A stretch of 64,000 nucleotides of DNA from Cohnella silvisoli (GCF_021190915.1 NZ_JAIOAP010000015.1:1-64000), one strand, 5' to 3'; shown: positions 27,617 to 36,543, counted from the stretch's first letter. Numbers and translations are program-made. The notes: a model not told the origin generated them from the letters alone.

Positions 27617-28345
27617 GATATAGAAGAGACGCCGCCTTTTCAGTAATCATGAACTCATGGCATCTAGCCATACCACCTCCAATGGAAAAGACCAAGCCTT
27701 TGGATTCTAAATCTCGTAATACTTTTCTGCATGTCTCTTTGTTATGCTGAAGCATACGCTTACGTCCGCGATACGAAAAGGTTTATTGCGAAACAAAGCA
27801 AATCTGATTACCTCCCGTTCATAAACGGGCAACTGGTGCAAACCTACCCCCTCCGCATTTCCGATTCGGCCGATTAACTCGTACAGGTTTCGTTGGCAGA
27901 AATCCGGTTTTTTCTCAAGCTCATCCCGACTATACGGAAAATACGTGTATCCAAGCGCTGCAACGGAACGCGCGCGTGCCCTTTCGAACGAGAAACGTTC
28001 TCTTGTAATCATCTCCGCGTGCGTGACAAAGTTTTCCTCCTCGAACACGGTCCGTATTAGTGGGTTAAATACGTCGCCGTATATTTTCACGCCTGACAGA
28101 CTTACCATCTCATACTCGAGCACCAAACCCTTGAACGAACCGAGTACCGGCAGCAGCACCATCTCCAACAGTTTTTTTGTTCCCGTCAAATCCCTCTGAA
28201 GCATCTCCAACCTCTGCCCGCCAGCACCTCGAACTTGCTCATTCCAAAATCCTTCATACTCCTTCTCGAACACCCTAATCGCCTCCTTGAGAAAAATAAA
28301 ACGCCGCCCGCTCCGGTTAAAAGGAACGAACGGCGTGTGCTTCAC
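27606..28345 (-). pseudogene. Frameshifted winged-helix-like protein gene
   Basis: The open frame encodes 212 aa ending at 27707, but the sense of the C-terminus breaks after residue 197 (RIADVSV). Shifting by one base at about 27755 opens a continuation of 49 residues to a TAG at 27606-27608, which begins MLQHNKETCRKVLRDLESKG and continues LVFSIGGGMARCHEF. This reads as the recognition helix and wing of a winged-helix DNA-binding domain. The intact protein would be about 246 aa. The loss of one base is either a real frameshift, a sequencing error or programmed -1 slippage. The N-terminal part is not a family I recognise. The start (GTG 28345) has no clear ribosome site. Confidence 0.7.
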
Positions 28346-28357
28346 GCTTAAAAGCTT

Positions 28358-28488
28358 AATATGTGTTTACGATACCGAATTCTGAGCTGCTTGGCAAGCT
28401 TCTTATGTGTTCACGATACCGAATTCAAGGCTGCTTGGCAAGCTTCTTATGTGTCACGATACCGAATTCAAGGCTGCTTGGCAAGCTT
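28358..28488. repeat. Three 44-bp tandem repeats
   Basis: Three units (28358-28401, 28402-28445, 28446-28488; the last lacks one base) share TATGTGTTCACGATACCG and CTGCTTGGCAAGCTT. Each contains GAATTC and AAGCTT. They lie between the start of the winged-helix gene and the stop of the phosphoesterase gene. No ORF or RNA function is evident. Confidence 0.9.
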
Positions 28489-28530
28489 CTTTCACTCTTT
28501 CTGAATCATTTCTGAACTCAGGTTCTCCCA

Positions 28531-29469
28531 TTAAACCCTAGAAAACCAATTAGGAAAATGCCTGCGGGGGTTCATCGCTATCCGGCCGTTCGCGAGGCGC
28601 AGCCAGGTCGTAAAACCTTCCCGAAGCTTCAATTGAATGACGCGCGCTCCTTTGGGATATAACAACCTGCCATAGGTGTTATAACCGGTGCACCGCCCAT
28701 AGCATAGCCGGATGCCATTCAGCTCTCCGATGTAATCATTGGTATGATCGTGGCCGCAGAACGTACCCATCACACCTCCCGATTCCACCATCGCCGCGAA
28801 CAGACCCGAGTTAAGCATTGGAGCATGCACTTTCTCGTAACGATGACCATAACACGTATTATAGTTCCATACTTGACGATATTCCGGAAGAGGGATATGG
28901 AAGAATGCGAGAGAAGGCACGGGAACTCCACCATGCTGCTGTTGCAATTCACGGGACTGCGACCGGAACCAATTCACTTGGCTGTTGCGTATCCAGTCGT
29001 AACCGCGGACGGATGGCAGAGCCGAGTAATCGCCGCTATCGAGAAAATAAAGAGCCGCGGCTACTTCCCCGTGCGAATCCGACACCCGAACGATGAAATT
29101 GCCGACTCCGTCCACTTCCGGAGGACCCGCTTCAGCCAGCGAACCTACATACTCTAGCTGCACTTTCATCAATTGTTCCTTCGTCACTTCCTGCTCGCAG
29201 TCATGATTACCGAATATCGAAACCCAAGGAATACCGCTCCCCTCGGCAACCGCAATCGCATTCCGGAATGATTGTATAGGATCCTTGCAACGCAAGCTTT
29301 CAATCACATCGCCGGTAAATACGATAAGATCCGGCTTTTCCTGCATAATGATTCTTTCCATAAGCGCCTGGGTACGCCTATCCCGCTGATCCCCGTTTTT
29401 CCAATGGAGGTCGGTGAACTGTACGATCTTGAAAGTTCCGTCCAGGCGATAACGCATAGTTTTGTTCAT
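28531..29469 (-). CDS. Calcineurin-like metallophosphoesterase
   Basis: Predicted two-metal phosphoesterase of 312 aa. The family motifs appear in order: QFTDLHWKNGD (D-x-H) near residue 17, FTGDVIES, FGNHDCE, FFHIPLPEY and CGHDHTNDY. All metal ligands are present. GAGGTATTCC precedes the start. No signal peptide is seen, so it is probably cytoplasmic. It resembles purple-acid-phosphatase-like bacterial proteins (Icc/DcrB type); the substrate is unknown. It lies 25 bp after the DUF1904 gene and probably shares its transcript. Confidence 0.9.
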   Translation of the reverse strand: MNKTMRYRLDGTFKIVQFTDLHWKNGDQRDRRTQALMERIIMQEKPDLIVFTGDVIESLRCKDPIQSFRNAIAVAEGSGIPWVSIFGNHDCEQEVTKEQLMKVQLEYVGSLAEAGPPEVDGVGNFIVRVSDSHGEVAAALYFLDSGDYSALPSVRGYDWIRNSQVNWFRSQSRELQQQHGGVPVPSLAFFHIPLPEYRQVWNYNTCYGHRYEKVHAPMLNSGLFAAMVESGGVMGTFCGHDHTNDYIGELNGIRLCYGRCTGYNTYGRLLYPKGARVIQLKLREGFTTWLRLANGRIAMNPRRHFPNWFSRV

Positions 29470-29494
29470 GGAATACCTCGCAGTTGGATAACTA

Positions 29495-29977
29495 CTACTC
29501 TCTTAGCGCGTCGTATAACCTGCTAGACATGTGGGAAGTCGAGCTAGCTTGGCTCGATTGCAACGCTTTTCTCGTTTTCTGAAGCTCCTCTTTGAGCCGA
29601 TGATTTTCCTCCTGGAGAGCTCGCGCAACGTCTTCATCAGCACGACCCGAAGATAGCTTCACTCCATTTGCGTAATAACTGTCAGCATCATATATCCTAA
29701 AAGCGACCTCGGCCTCGGCAAAACCCAGCGATCGTACATGCCGATCAATGCATTCAGCGGCGAGATCTCTAACAGACTGCCCGCGGTCAAACCAATTCAC
29801 TTCAACGAACGGGTACGAGGGAACGATTTCCCCGTCGAATACCGCACTCGTATTTAAGCATTCTAGCAAAATATGATCGGCAGGGCATTGGCATAAACCG
29901 GCTAGTTCCGCCACTAAAGCTTTACTAATAACACGGATTTGATGGGGAGAAACTCCCCGTATAAGCAAGTGAGGCAT
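29495..29977 (-). CDS. DUF1904 family protein
   Basis: Protein of 160 aa whose first 100 residues have the DUF1904 pattern (MPHLLIRGVSP, then VEVNWFDRGQ), a fold related to tautomerase-like small proteins. Residues about 115-140 form a charged coiled coil and the tail is Ser-rich. AAGGAG precedes the start. Function is unknown. The next gene downstream is the phosphoesterase. Confidence 0.85.
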   Translation of the reverse strand: MPHLLIRGVSPHQIRVISKALVAELAGLCQCPADHILLECLNTSAVFDGEIVPSYPFVEVNWFDRGQSVRDLAAECIDRHVRSLGFAEAEVAFRIYDADSYYANGVKLSSGRADEDVARALQEENHRLKEELQKTRKALQSSQASSTSHMSSRLYDALRE

Positions 29978-30135
29978 CTAATAGGTACTCCTTCGTTATA
30001 TGCGTTCAGGTTTCATCATAGCTCAGATCTCGCGTACGATTTTACTCCTTTTCGTTAAAACCGACAAGCATTGCCCATTGCAAAGGAAGAATCGATTGCG
30101 GTATGATCGTAACAAACATGGAGGTGTTTCAGAAA

Positions 30136-30330
30136 ATGGGTATATCGAAAAACAAGCAACGCAGGCGTAAAACGGAACAGGCGGGTCTTAACAATCCCGA
30201 AATGAGCCGAATTCAATGGCATCGCAAACCGCATACACAGGTCGTACAGAACAAGAAAGCAGAACAGCGCCGAACGCAATGCCGACACAAGGGCAGCCGC
30301 GACGGCGCTGATTTTATTATAGCCGGTTAA
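30136..30330 (+). CDS. Small basic conserved protein
   Basis: Protein of 64 aa, rich in Lys, Arg and Gln (MGISKNKQRRRKTEQAGLNN, then WHRKPHTQVVQNKKAEQRR). GGAGGTG lies 10 bp before ATG 30136. This small, strongly basic type, with a W-x-RKP-x-TQ core, is common in Paenibacillus-like genomes as a hypothetical protein. Its charge suggests nucleic-acid or ribosome contact, but that is only inference. Confidence 0.65.
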   Translation: MGISKNKQRRRKTEQAGLNNPEMSRIQWHRKPHTQVVQNKKAEQRRTQCRHKGSRDGADFIIAG

Positions 30331-30348
30331 AGAGAATGCGACGACTCA

Positions 30349-31149
30349 TCACGACTCATAATTGTATTTTTTCCTGGCATAGCGCTCCAACAGATTAACG
30401 AACCCATATATAATGACGGATAGAAGCGCCAGCATCATAATGCTGACCATGACTAAATTCATCTGGAATACTTGACCGCCATAAATGATCAAATAACCGA
30501 GCCCCGCTTTAGAGGACAGAAACTCCCCCATCACGACTCCAACAAGCGTTAAACCAACATTTACCTTTAACGTCGCTATGAAATGAGGAACGCTTGCGGG
30601 CAGCAGCACCATCTGTAGCATCTGATATCGCGTGGCTCCGAAAGACTCCATGAGCTTGAGTTTCGTCCTGCTGATTTCCTTAAATCCGCTCTCGACCATA
30701 ATGATAGTCACAATGATGGATATCGCAACCGCCATACCATATATCGAATAACGATCACCCAGCCAAATATAGAAAATCGGGCCGAGAGCGACCTTAGGCA
30801 GCGCATTAAGCACGACGATATAAGGCTCTAGCACTTTGGAAGCAAATGTCGACCACCAGAAAACGACGGCGATGGCCGTTCCCAGCAACATCGAGATGAC
30901 GATTCCGATCAAGGACTCTAAGCCGGAAATCCAAGTATGCCTAAGCAAGCTTCCGTCGAAAGCCAACTCGCGGAAGGAAGCTAGAAGCTGCGAAGGTTTA
31001 CTCGTCAGCATCGGATCGATCCACTTCCATCTGGCTGCGAATTCCCACAAAATAACGAAAGCCGCAAGTATCGACAAGCGGGCAAGACCGATCAACCGCA
31101 GCTTACGCTTCTGGACTTTGAGGTAGTTGTCATACAGAGGTGACGACAT
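30349..31149 (-). CDS. ABC transporter permease (SsuC/ThiX type)
   Basis: Inner-membrane permease of about 266 aa with five or six helices and the EAA-like loop (MESFGATRYQMLQMVLLPAS). I use ATG 31149 (MSSPLYDNYL), preceded by GGAGGAG and overlapping the ATPase gene by 20 bp; a longer frame to 31239 lies wholly inside the ATPase gene. It is the last gene of a binding protein-ATPase-permease operon of the nitrate/sulfonate/taurine class. The family imports sulfonates, thiamine precursors and other small anions. Confidence 0.9.
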   Translation of the reverse strand: MSSPLYDNYLKVQKRKLRLIGLARLSILAAFVILWEFAARWKWIDPMLTSKPSQLLASFRELAFDGSLLRHTWISGLESLIGIVISMLLGTAIAVVFWWSTFASKVLEPYIVVLNALPKVALGPIFYIWLGDRYSIYGMAVAISIIVTIIMVESGFKEISRTKLKLMESFGATRYQMLQMVLLPASVPHFIATLKVNVGLTLVGVVMGEFLSSKAGLGYLIIYGGQVFQMNLVMVSIMMLALLSVIIYGFVNLLERYARKKYNYES

Positions 31150-31909
31150 GCTCCTCCAACTCCTTCCAGATCGCGTTAAAATACTGATTGTATCGGCCAG
31201 CCTCCCGTTTTTTCCAAGGAGACAAATCGTTGCCTTCATCGAACGTAATCGAATAGACAGTGGATATCGTGCTCGGCCGCTTCGACATAACCATGACCCT
31301 ATCCGCCATACTGATCGCTTCAGACAGATCGTGGGTGACGAGAACCGCCGTTTTCCCCTGATCCTTAATAATGTGGAATACTTCTTCCGATAGCGTCAGC
31401 CGAGTCTGGTAATCCACCGCGGAGAACGGTTCGTCGAGCAGCAAAATATCCGGTTCCGCTACCAGCGTTCGTATCAAGGCTACCCGCTGGCGCATACCCC
31501 CGGATAGTTGCGAGGGACTGTGATTCACAAACTCCCTTAATCCGTAGCGCTTGAGCAATTCATATGCCTTCCGCTTCGCGGTTCCCCGGTGCATTCTGCG
31601 AATTTCCGCTCCGACTATCAGATTGCTAAGCACGTCTCGCCATTCGAACAAATGGTCGTGCTGCAGCATGTAGCCCACCTTCGGGGAGGTGCCGGACACC
31701 TCGGTGCCGTTGATCATGACCTTCCCCTTAGTCGGCTTAAGCATTCCGGAAATCAAGCTGAGCAGCGTGCTCTTCCCGCAGCCGCTCGGCCCTACAATGC
31801 TGATGAATTCACCAGGTTCGATCGATAAGTTAATATCGCGCAATGCCTCGGTCTCTTGCTTCAGGGTAAAATAACTCAACCCTACGTCTCTCAGCTCGAT
31901 TTGCGCCAT
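31130..31909 (-). CDS. ABC transporter ATP-binding protein (SsuB/TauB type)
   Basis: ATPase subunit of 259 aa. Walker A GPSGCGKST is near residue 40, the signature LSGGMRQR near residue 136, Walker B ILLLDEPF near residue 157, and the H-loop in VLVTHDLSEA. It starts 7 bp after the binding-protein stop with little of its own ribosome site, so translational coupling is likely. It energises the permease encoded next. Confidence 0.94.
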   Translation of the reverse strand: MAQIELRDVGLSYFTLKQETEALRDINLSIEPGEFISIVGPSGCGKSTLLSLISGMLKPTKGKVMINGTEVSGTSPKVGYMLQHDHLFEWRDVLSNLIVGAEIRRMHRGTAKRKAYELLKRYGLREFVNHSPSQLSGGMRQRVALIRTLVAEPDILLLDEPFSAVDYQTRLTLSEEVFHIIKDQGKTAVLVTHDLSEAISMADRVMVMSKRPSTISTVYSITFDEGNDLSPWKKREAGRYNQYFNAIWKELEEHVVTSV

Positions 31910-31916
31910 AACGTCA

Positions 31917-32930
31917 TCATTCCGATTTTCCGATATTTTTTACGAAGCTCATATCCACAATATCGTCCATGTTTGTCACTTTCGCATCGGCTTTCAGCAC
32001 GCCGTTCTCTATGAGCACTTTTTGCAGCGTTTCGAATTGCTCTTTGGTCAATTCCGGGTTCGTCGACCAAGTTCCTTGACTCTTATATCGCTCGACGGAT
32101 TGAATAATGAGGTCTTCGGGCGTCCCCTCGAAAAACGGCTTTAATGCTTTCGTGATTTCATCGTTTGATGCATTACTTAGCCACTTGGCGCCTTGGGCAA
32201 CCGCGTTAGAGAATTTCTGAATGATTTCGGGATTTTTTTTAATGAAATCCGACGTTGCTACATAAGAGGTTTCCGGGAAAGGTCCAAATGCCTCGCCCAA
32301 GGAAGCGACGAAATAAGCCTTGCCTTCCTTCACCAACGTGGATGCTACCGGCTCGAACAATTGGATGAAATCTCCCTGTCCGCTGGTAAACGCGCCTGCC
32401 ATGGCTGGAGCGGCGATATTCGTAACGACTTTGACATCCGACACCTTTTCCTTGAGCAAGGTGGAATTCAAAACCATTTGAGGGGCGCTTCCGGGCCTCC
32501 AACCGATAATCGTTTTGCCTTGCAAGTCGCTCCACTTAAAGTTGCCGAGCTTCTCGCGGGACAGGAGGAACGAACCGTCTCTGGAAGTGAGCTGGTGGAA
32601 GACCTTAAGCGTCTTATCCCCTTTTTGATTGTAAATGTAGATGCTCGTTTCCGGTCCGACCAAAGAGATGTCCGCCGTGCCGGCAATCAAAGCGGCGGCC
32701 CCCTTATCCGATCCTTGAGCCGTGTTCATGTCTACATTCAGCCCTTGATCTTTGAAAAACCCTTGGGACATAGCCACATAATGGGGTGCGTAGAAAATAG
32801 AATGGATGACTTCCGAGAATTTGACGGTTGCTAATTCTTTTTTGTCGTTTTTGTTATTGCCGCACGCTGCGGCTAAAATCAGAAGCATGGCACAAAGGAG
32901 CAGCAAGGACGTTTTTTTCACAATCGTCAT
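31917..32930 (-). CDS. ABC transporter substrate-binding lipoprotein (SsuA/NMT1 type)
   Basis: Binding lipoprotein of 337 aa with lipobox LAAAC (Cys23). The fold is of the SsuA/ThiY class: an opening strand with FSEVIHSIFYAPHYVAMSQG, then GKTIIGWRPGSAPQMVL and the hinge region. First gene of the operon 32930-30349. No riboswitch (TPP, SAM or other) could be seen in the leader 32931-33059, so thiamine or methionine control is not supported. The ligand cannot be named. Confidence 0.9.
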   Translation of the reverse strand: MTIVKKTSLLLLCAMLLILAAACGNNKNDKKELATVKFSEVIHSIFYAPHYVAMSQGFFKDQGLNVDMNTAQGSDKGAAALIAGTADISLVGPETSIYIYNQKGDKTLKVFHQLTSRDGSFLLSREKLGNFKWSDLQGKTIIGWRPGSAPQMVLNSTLLKEKVSDVKVVTNIAAPAMAGAFTSGQGDFIQLFEPVASTLVKEGKAYFVASLGEAFGPFPETSYVATSDFIKKNPEIIQKFSNAVAQGAKWLSNASNDEITKALKPFFEGTPEDLIIQSVERYKSQGTWSTNPELTKEQFETLQKVLIENGVLKADAKVTNMDDIVDMSFVKNIGKSE

Positions 32931-33059
32931 GATGGATTCTCCCTCTCATTGGCTTTCTTAATAATGAAAACCGGTATGCAAAATAAGCCTTGATTAAGTT
33001 AATATCTTATTCAAAGCTTAACTCGCGTGTTCTATTTTTGGATCAAGCAGGAAAACAAA

Positions 33060-33716
33060 CTAATCCTTAATAACAACACCAAGTAAGTGGGCAAAAGAAC
33101 GCACCTGATCCGAAGTCACAATACAGCCTTGCAGTCCTTCCAACGTTATACCAATGGATTGAAATTCGCAGCTGCTCAAATCGATCCCTGCCAGCTTCGC
33201 GCCGGAGAATTGCGTCTGATCGAGACCCGTTTCGGTGAACTCTACTTTCGATAGGACAGCCTGATAGTAATCCGCCTTATCGAAGTTGCTCTGCTGAAAG
33301 CTAACTTGCTTTAGATCTGCAAACCGATAAACCGAGTATTGACCGTTGCATTGATCGAACTTGACGTTACGCATCGTCGAATTCGATAGATCAAATCCTA
33401 GCATCTTGCAATTGTTGAATTCAACCCGGTGCAAGATGGAATCGCGGAAGTTCGCGTTCGACAGATCGCATCGGTTAAATACGACGTCCGTTAACTCGGC
33501 TCTCTCCAAATTGATCTGATCAAACACGATATTCTCGAAAATAACGCGATCGAAGCTCACTTTGTCAGCCGTTTGATTGGCTATCGTTCCTTGGGAGAAT
33601 CGGCCGTTCTCGAAGGCCTGCTTATCTTGAATTTCGTAATCCTCAGCCGTAAGTGAAGCTAGCTGGTCGGGAATTCTGGGACCATCCAAAGTGCTCTTTT
33701 CCTTCTTTGTTGCCAT
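33060..33716 (-). CDS. Pentapeptide-repeat protein
   Basis: Protein of about 218 aa; residues about 45-200 are five-residue repeats of the A(D/N)LXX type (DVVFNRCDLSNANFRDSI, then FDLSNSTMRNVKF) that fold as a right-handed quadrilateral helix. The N-terminus is a short charged leader. ATG 33716 follows GGAGG; an upstream Met at 33731 does not. Some family members protect DNA gyrase (Qnr, MfpA), but the irregular repeats here do not allow that assignment. Confidence 0.85.
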   Translation of the reverse strand: MATKKEKSTLDGPRIPDQLASLTAEDYEIQDKQAFENGRFSQGTIANQTADKVSFDRVIFENIVFDQINLERAELTDVVFNRCDLSNANFRDSILHRVEFNNCKMLGFDLSNSTMRNVKFDQCNGQYSVYRFADLKQVSFQQSNFDKADYYQAVLSKVEFTETGLDQTQFSGAKLAGIDLSSCEFQSIGITLEGLQGCIVTSDQVRSFAHLLGVVIKD

Positions 33717-33789
33717 AAAATATGCCTCCAATTGCGTGATAATTAAGGCTATGTTCCGCGCGCTTGTTGCTTAGATGGCTATGGCAGGA

Positions 33790-34074
33790 GAATTAGTCGA
33801 TTATTTCGAGTAACCAATATGACGTTACCGTCGCCGACAAGAATTCCCTGCAACTGGGTCTTTTCTCGAGGACTTAATCGATTATTTCGAGTAATTCCCT
33901 GCAACTGGGCCTTTTCTTGAGGAATTAATCGATTTAATCGAGTAACTCCCAGCAATTGGGCCTTTTCTTGAGGAATTAATCGGTTTCTTCGAGTAACTCC
34001 CAGCAATTGGGCCATTTTTTGAGGAATTAATCGATTATTTCGAGTAACTCCCAGCTTCTATCATAACCACCGAG
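33790..34074. repeat. 51-bp tandem repeat (array B), related to array A
   Basis: Units start at 33871, 33922, 33973 and 34024 (exactly 51 bp apart), preceded by a diverged copy at 33790 that carries about 30 extra bases. The core reads GAATTAATCGATTATTTCGA, then GTAACTCCCAGCAATTGGGC and a T-rich end. On the plus strand each unit reads EELIxxxE then a stop; on the minus strand 17-residue repeats such as RNRLIPQEKAQLLGVT stay open. CCCA/TGGG with a following T run makes a small hairpin in each unit. The core matches the last unit of array A at 27566. 34075-34184 holds nothing I can identify. Confidence 0.9.
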
Positions 34075-34184
34075 AGGACGCTCTTCAAGCGATGCTAAGA
34101 GCTAAGGGGGCGGTGAATCGGTGACTTCTTGATCTCCTGTCAAAAAAACCTACTTTTGGAGATTGAATTATGTTAAAATAAAAT

Positions 34185-34208
34185 AAAATAGAACATATGT
34201 TCTATTTT
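34185..34208. promoter_or_regulatory. Perfect palindrome containing a LexA-box-like core
   Basis: A 24-bp perfect palindrome centred on AGAACATATGTTCT. The core GAAC-N4-GTTC equals the Bacillus LexA (DinR) box core. The nearest start it could control is the pentapeptide gene (33716, minus), about 470 bp away across array B. Alternatively it is a weak terminator for the TrhA gene, whose stop is 89 bp away; the minus strand after it is T-rich. Confidence 0.45.
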
Positions 34209-34296
34209 ACGGCAAGTTAGGCGTCTCTTCACGGACGCAAGCGATCGCGGCAGCGCAGGATTTACGGTTACTTCAAGAGGAATGATCCCCGACGAC

Positions 34297-34935
34297 TTAC
34301 AGCACATATAGCAAAATAGCGAAAAAATGCATGACCGAGCCAGCAACGACGAACAAATGCCACACCGCATGATGGTATGGGAAACCGCGCCAAATGTAGA
34401 ACACGGAGCCGACCGTATAGAGCAGCCCTCCGATGATCAGTAGACGAATCCCTCCTGGCATTAACAAGCTTTGAAGCGGATGCCAGGCAAAGACGATCAG
34501 CCAGCCCATCATGACGTAGAAAAGCGTGGACAATACGAGAAATTTTTTCGTGAAAAAGGCTTTGAAAACGACGCCCGCAACCGCAAGCCCCCACACGATT
34601 CCGAATAAAGTCCATCCGAGCGGGCTGCGCAGGGTGACGAGCAGCAGCGGCGTATAGGTGCCGGCGATGAATAAATAGATACACGAGTGATCGAACGTCT
34701 CGAACAAATCCTTGACCTTGCCCTCCGGAAAAGAATGAACGAGCGTGGACGACGTGTAAAGCAGCAGCATCGTGACGCCAAATATCGTGAAGCTCACGAC
34801 GTGCCAAGCCGTTCCTTCCAAGCTTGCGAATACGATCAGCAGCACGAGTCCGGCAATGCTGAGCAACGTTCCTATGCCGTGAGTGATCGCGTTGGCGATC
34901 TCTTCTCTTTTCGTATATACATGTGTATCTGCCAT
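34297..34935 (-). CDS. Hemolysin III family (TrhA) membrane protein
   Basis: Integral membrane protein of 212 aa with seven predicted helices and the conserved TrhA/PAQR-like pattern: EEIANAITHGIG at residues 10-21, SSTLVHSF, then FDHSCIYLFIAGTYTP and the C-terminal PYHHAVWHLFVVAGS with metal-binding histidines. TrhA homologues affect membrane energetics and lipid homeostasis; toxin activity is not implied. GGCGGT precedes the start. It lies 18 bp after the nucleotidase gene and may be co-transcribed with it. Confidence 0.94.
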   Translation of the reverse strand: MADTHVYTKREEIANAITHGIGTLLSIAGLVLLIVFASLEGTAWHVVSFTIFGVTMLLLYTSSTLVHSFPEGKVKDLFETFDHSCIYLFIAGTYTPLLLVTLRSPLGWTLFGIVWGLAVAGVVFKAFFTKKFLVLSTLFYVMMGWLIVFAWHPLQSLLMPGGIRLLIIGGLLYTVGSVFYIWRGFPYHHAVWHLFVVAGSVMHFFAILLYVL

Positions 34936-34953
34936 TGTTGTACCGCCTTTCTC

Positions 34954-36543
34954 TTAGCTGTGAACCTTCCAGTTGCTATTCGCCTGAGCATAAACGATGC
35001 CCTGCTTCGTTAAGTATTCGGCAATAATCTCCGTCATGTCAACCGTGACTTCCCGGACGATCATCTTGCCGCGGAACATTCGGTAATTGCCGCCTCCGGA
35101 TGCTCGGTAGTGGTTCATGACTACCTCGAATTCGCCTTGCGGATCAATCGGTTGCCCTTTGTATTTCAATCCCTCGATGCGGCTCCCAACAGGGCGCGAC
35201 ACGTTAATCGCATATTCAATGCCTTCCCACATGTCGTAATTGTAATGCTGCGGCTTCGGATAGAGGTAGGAAGGATCAACGTTGATGGGGCCGCCCCCTT
35301 CAGAACGAGCAAAGTAAGCTGCCGTCCATTCCAAAGCTTCCCTGATATCCTCGCCGCTCAGAAGCAATACCTTAAGCGTATTCGGATAAGGGTAATTAGC
35401 CGTCACCTCGCGCATCGATACTAATGGACCAAACCCTGGAGCTAGGTTATCGAACAAAGAGGTGCATGAAATCGATACTACTGCCGCTTCCATCTGGATC
35501 CGATTAATGAGCTCCACCAGCGGGTGCTCGATTAGACGCGCAGCCATAGGATCGACGATTCGCATCTCTCCCCTAACTTCGCATAAAGGCTGATCAAGCC
35601 AACGCTGAGTGTTATCTTCGCTCGCCTGCACCCTCTCAATCCAAGAAGGATCCGCTTGTGCCTCACTCGCCTCGCGAAGTCGGGAACGACGGGCATTCAC
35701 GCCCCATGCTCTATCCACGTTTTTCATCAACTCCAGCTTTATTTCAATGAGACAACTCCCCTGATAACCTGGCTGTACGACCCACGTATTCCGAATCTGC
35801 ACCCCCACTATTCTCTGATGCTGGTGTCCGGTAATAAGAACGTCAATGCCTTCGACTTCCTCGCATAACCGCCAACCTTCGTTCTCGCCGGTCTGTTCCT
35901 CTAATTCTTCGCCTGTGCGAGCATCGCGCTCTAACCCTCCATGATAGGACACGATGACGATATCGGCACCCTCTGTTTTTTTCATATACGGAACCCATCG
36001 CTTAGCCGCATCCACTGCGGATTCAAAGGACAAGCCATCAATGTGAACAGGTTGCTCCCAATGGGGGATGTACTGCGTCGTTAATCCAAGCAAACCAACC
36101 TTGGCACCGCCCGGCATAGTAAATATTCGATAGGGGCATCCAAAATACGGCTCATCCGTCTCTTTGTTCAATACATTAGCGGACAGCCATGGATAGGCGG
36201 ATTCCTTCCACGCTCGGTTAACGAAAGAAAGCCCGTAATTGAATTCATGGTTACCCGGGATAAAAGCGTCAAGCCCAAGTCTGTTCATTATAGCAACGAT
36301 CGGATGGGCGGCAGTCTGGTCCAAGCAAGCATGATAATAAGCAAAAGGAGTTCCCTGTAACAAATCCCCGTTATCGATGACCAATACATTTTCCTGTTCG
36401 CGGCGCGTCTCCTCTATCATAGATGCGAGCTTCAACAGCCCGTATTCAGTGGCTTCGTTATCTACGTAACGGATCGGGAGAACATGCCCATGTATGTCGC
36501 TCGTTGCCAGCACGGTAAGTTGGACGGCTTGAATGTCGTTCAC
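34954..36543 (-). CDS. 5'-nucleotidase/metallophosphatase (UshA family)
   Basis: Nucleotide-hydrolysing phosphatase of 529 aa. N-terminal metallophosphoesterase domain: LATSDIHGHVLPI near residue 12, DNGDLLQGTPFAYYH, PGNHEFNYG, SYHGGLERD and TGHQHQR. The C-terminal 5'-nucleotidase domain (about 330-520) binds the base. No signal peptide is visible, unlike secreted UshA/YfkN, so it may act in the cytoplasm (as YunD does) or be exported by another route. The start is a GTG after AAAGGGATG. The phosphonate/phosphate transporter genes next door suggest phosphorus scavenging. Confidence 0.92.
   Translation of the reverse strand: MNDIQAVQLTVLATSDIHGHVLPIRYVDNEATEYGLLKLASMIEETRREQENVLVIDNGDLLQGTPFAYYHACLDQTAAHPIVAIMNRLGLDAFIPGNHEFNYGLSFVNRAWKESAYPWLSANVLNKETDEPYFGCPYRIFTMPGGAKVGLLGLTTQYIPHWEQPVHIDGLSFESAVDAAKRWVPYMKKTEGADIVIVSYHGGLERDARTGEELEEQTGENEGWRLCEEVEGIDVLITGHQHQRIVGVQIRNTWVVQPGYQGSCLIEIKLELMKNVDRAWGVNARRSRLREASEAQADPSWIERVQASEDNTQRWLDQPLCEVRGEMRIVDPMAARLIEHPLVELINRIQMEAAVVSISCTSLFDNLAPGFGPLVSMREVTANYPYPNTLKVLLLSGEDIREALEWTAAYFARSEGGGPINVDPSYLYPKPQHYNYDMWEGIEYAINVSRPVGSRIEGLKYKGQPIDPQGEFEVVMNHYRASGGGNYRMFRGKMIVREVTVDMTEIIAEYLTKQGIVYAQANSNWKVHS

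Noticed and set aside
32931..33059. Riboswitch before the SsuA-like gene
   Set aside because: The leader shows no TPP, SAM or T-box conserved elements.
34268..34807. Minus-strand ORF of 179 codons overlapping the TrhA gene
   Set aside because: Alternate-frame shadow; the TrhA frame has all conserved motifs and membrane helices.
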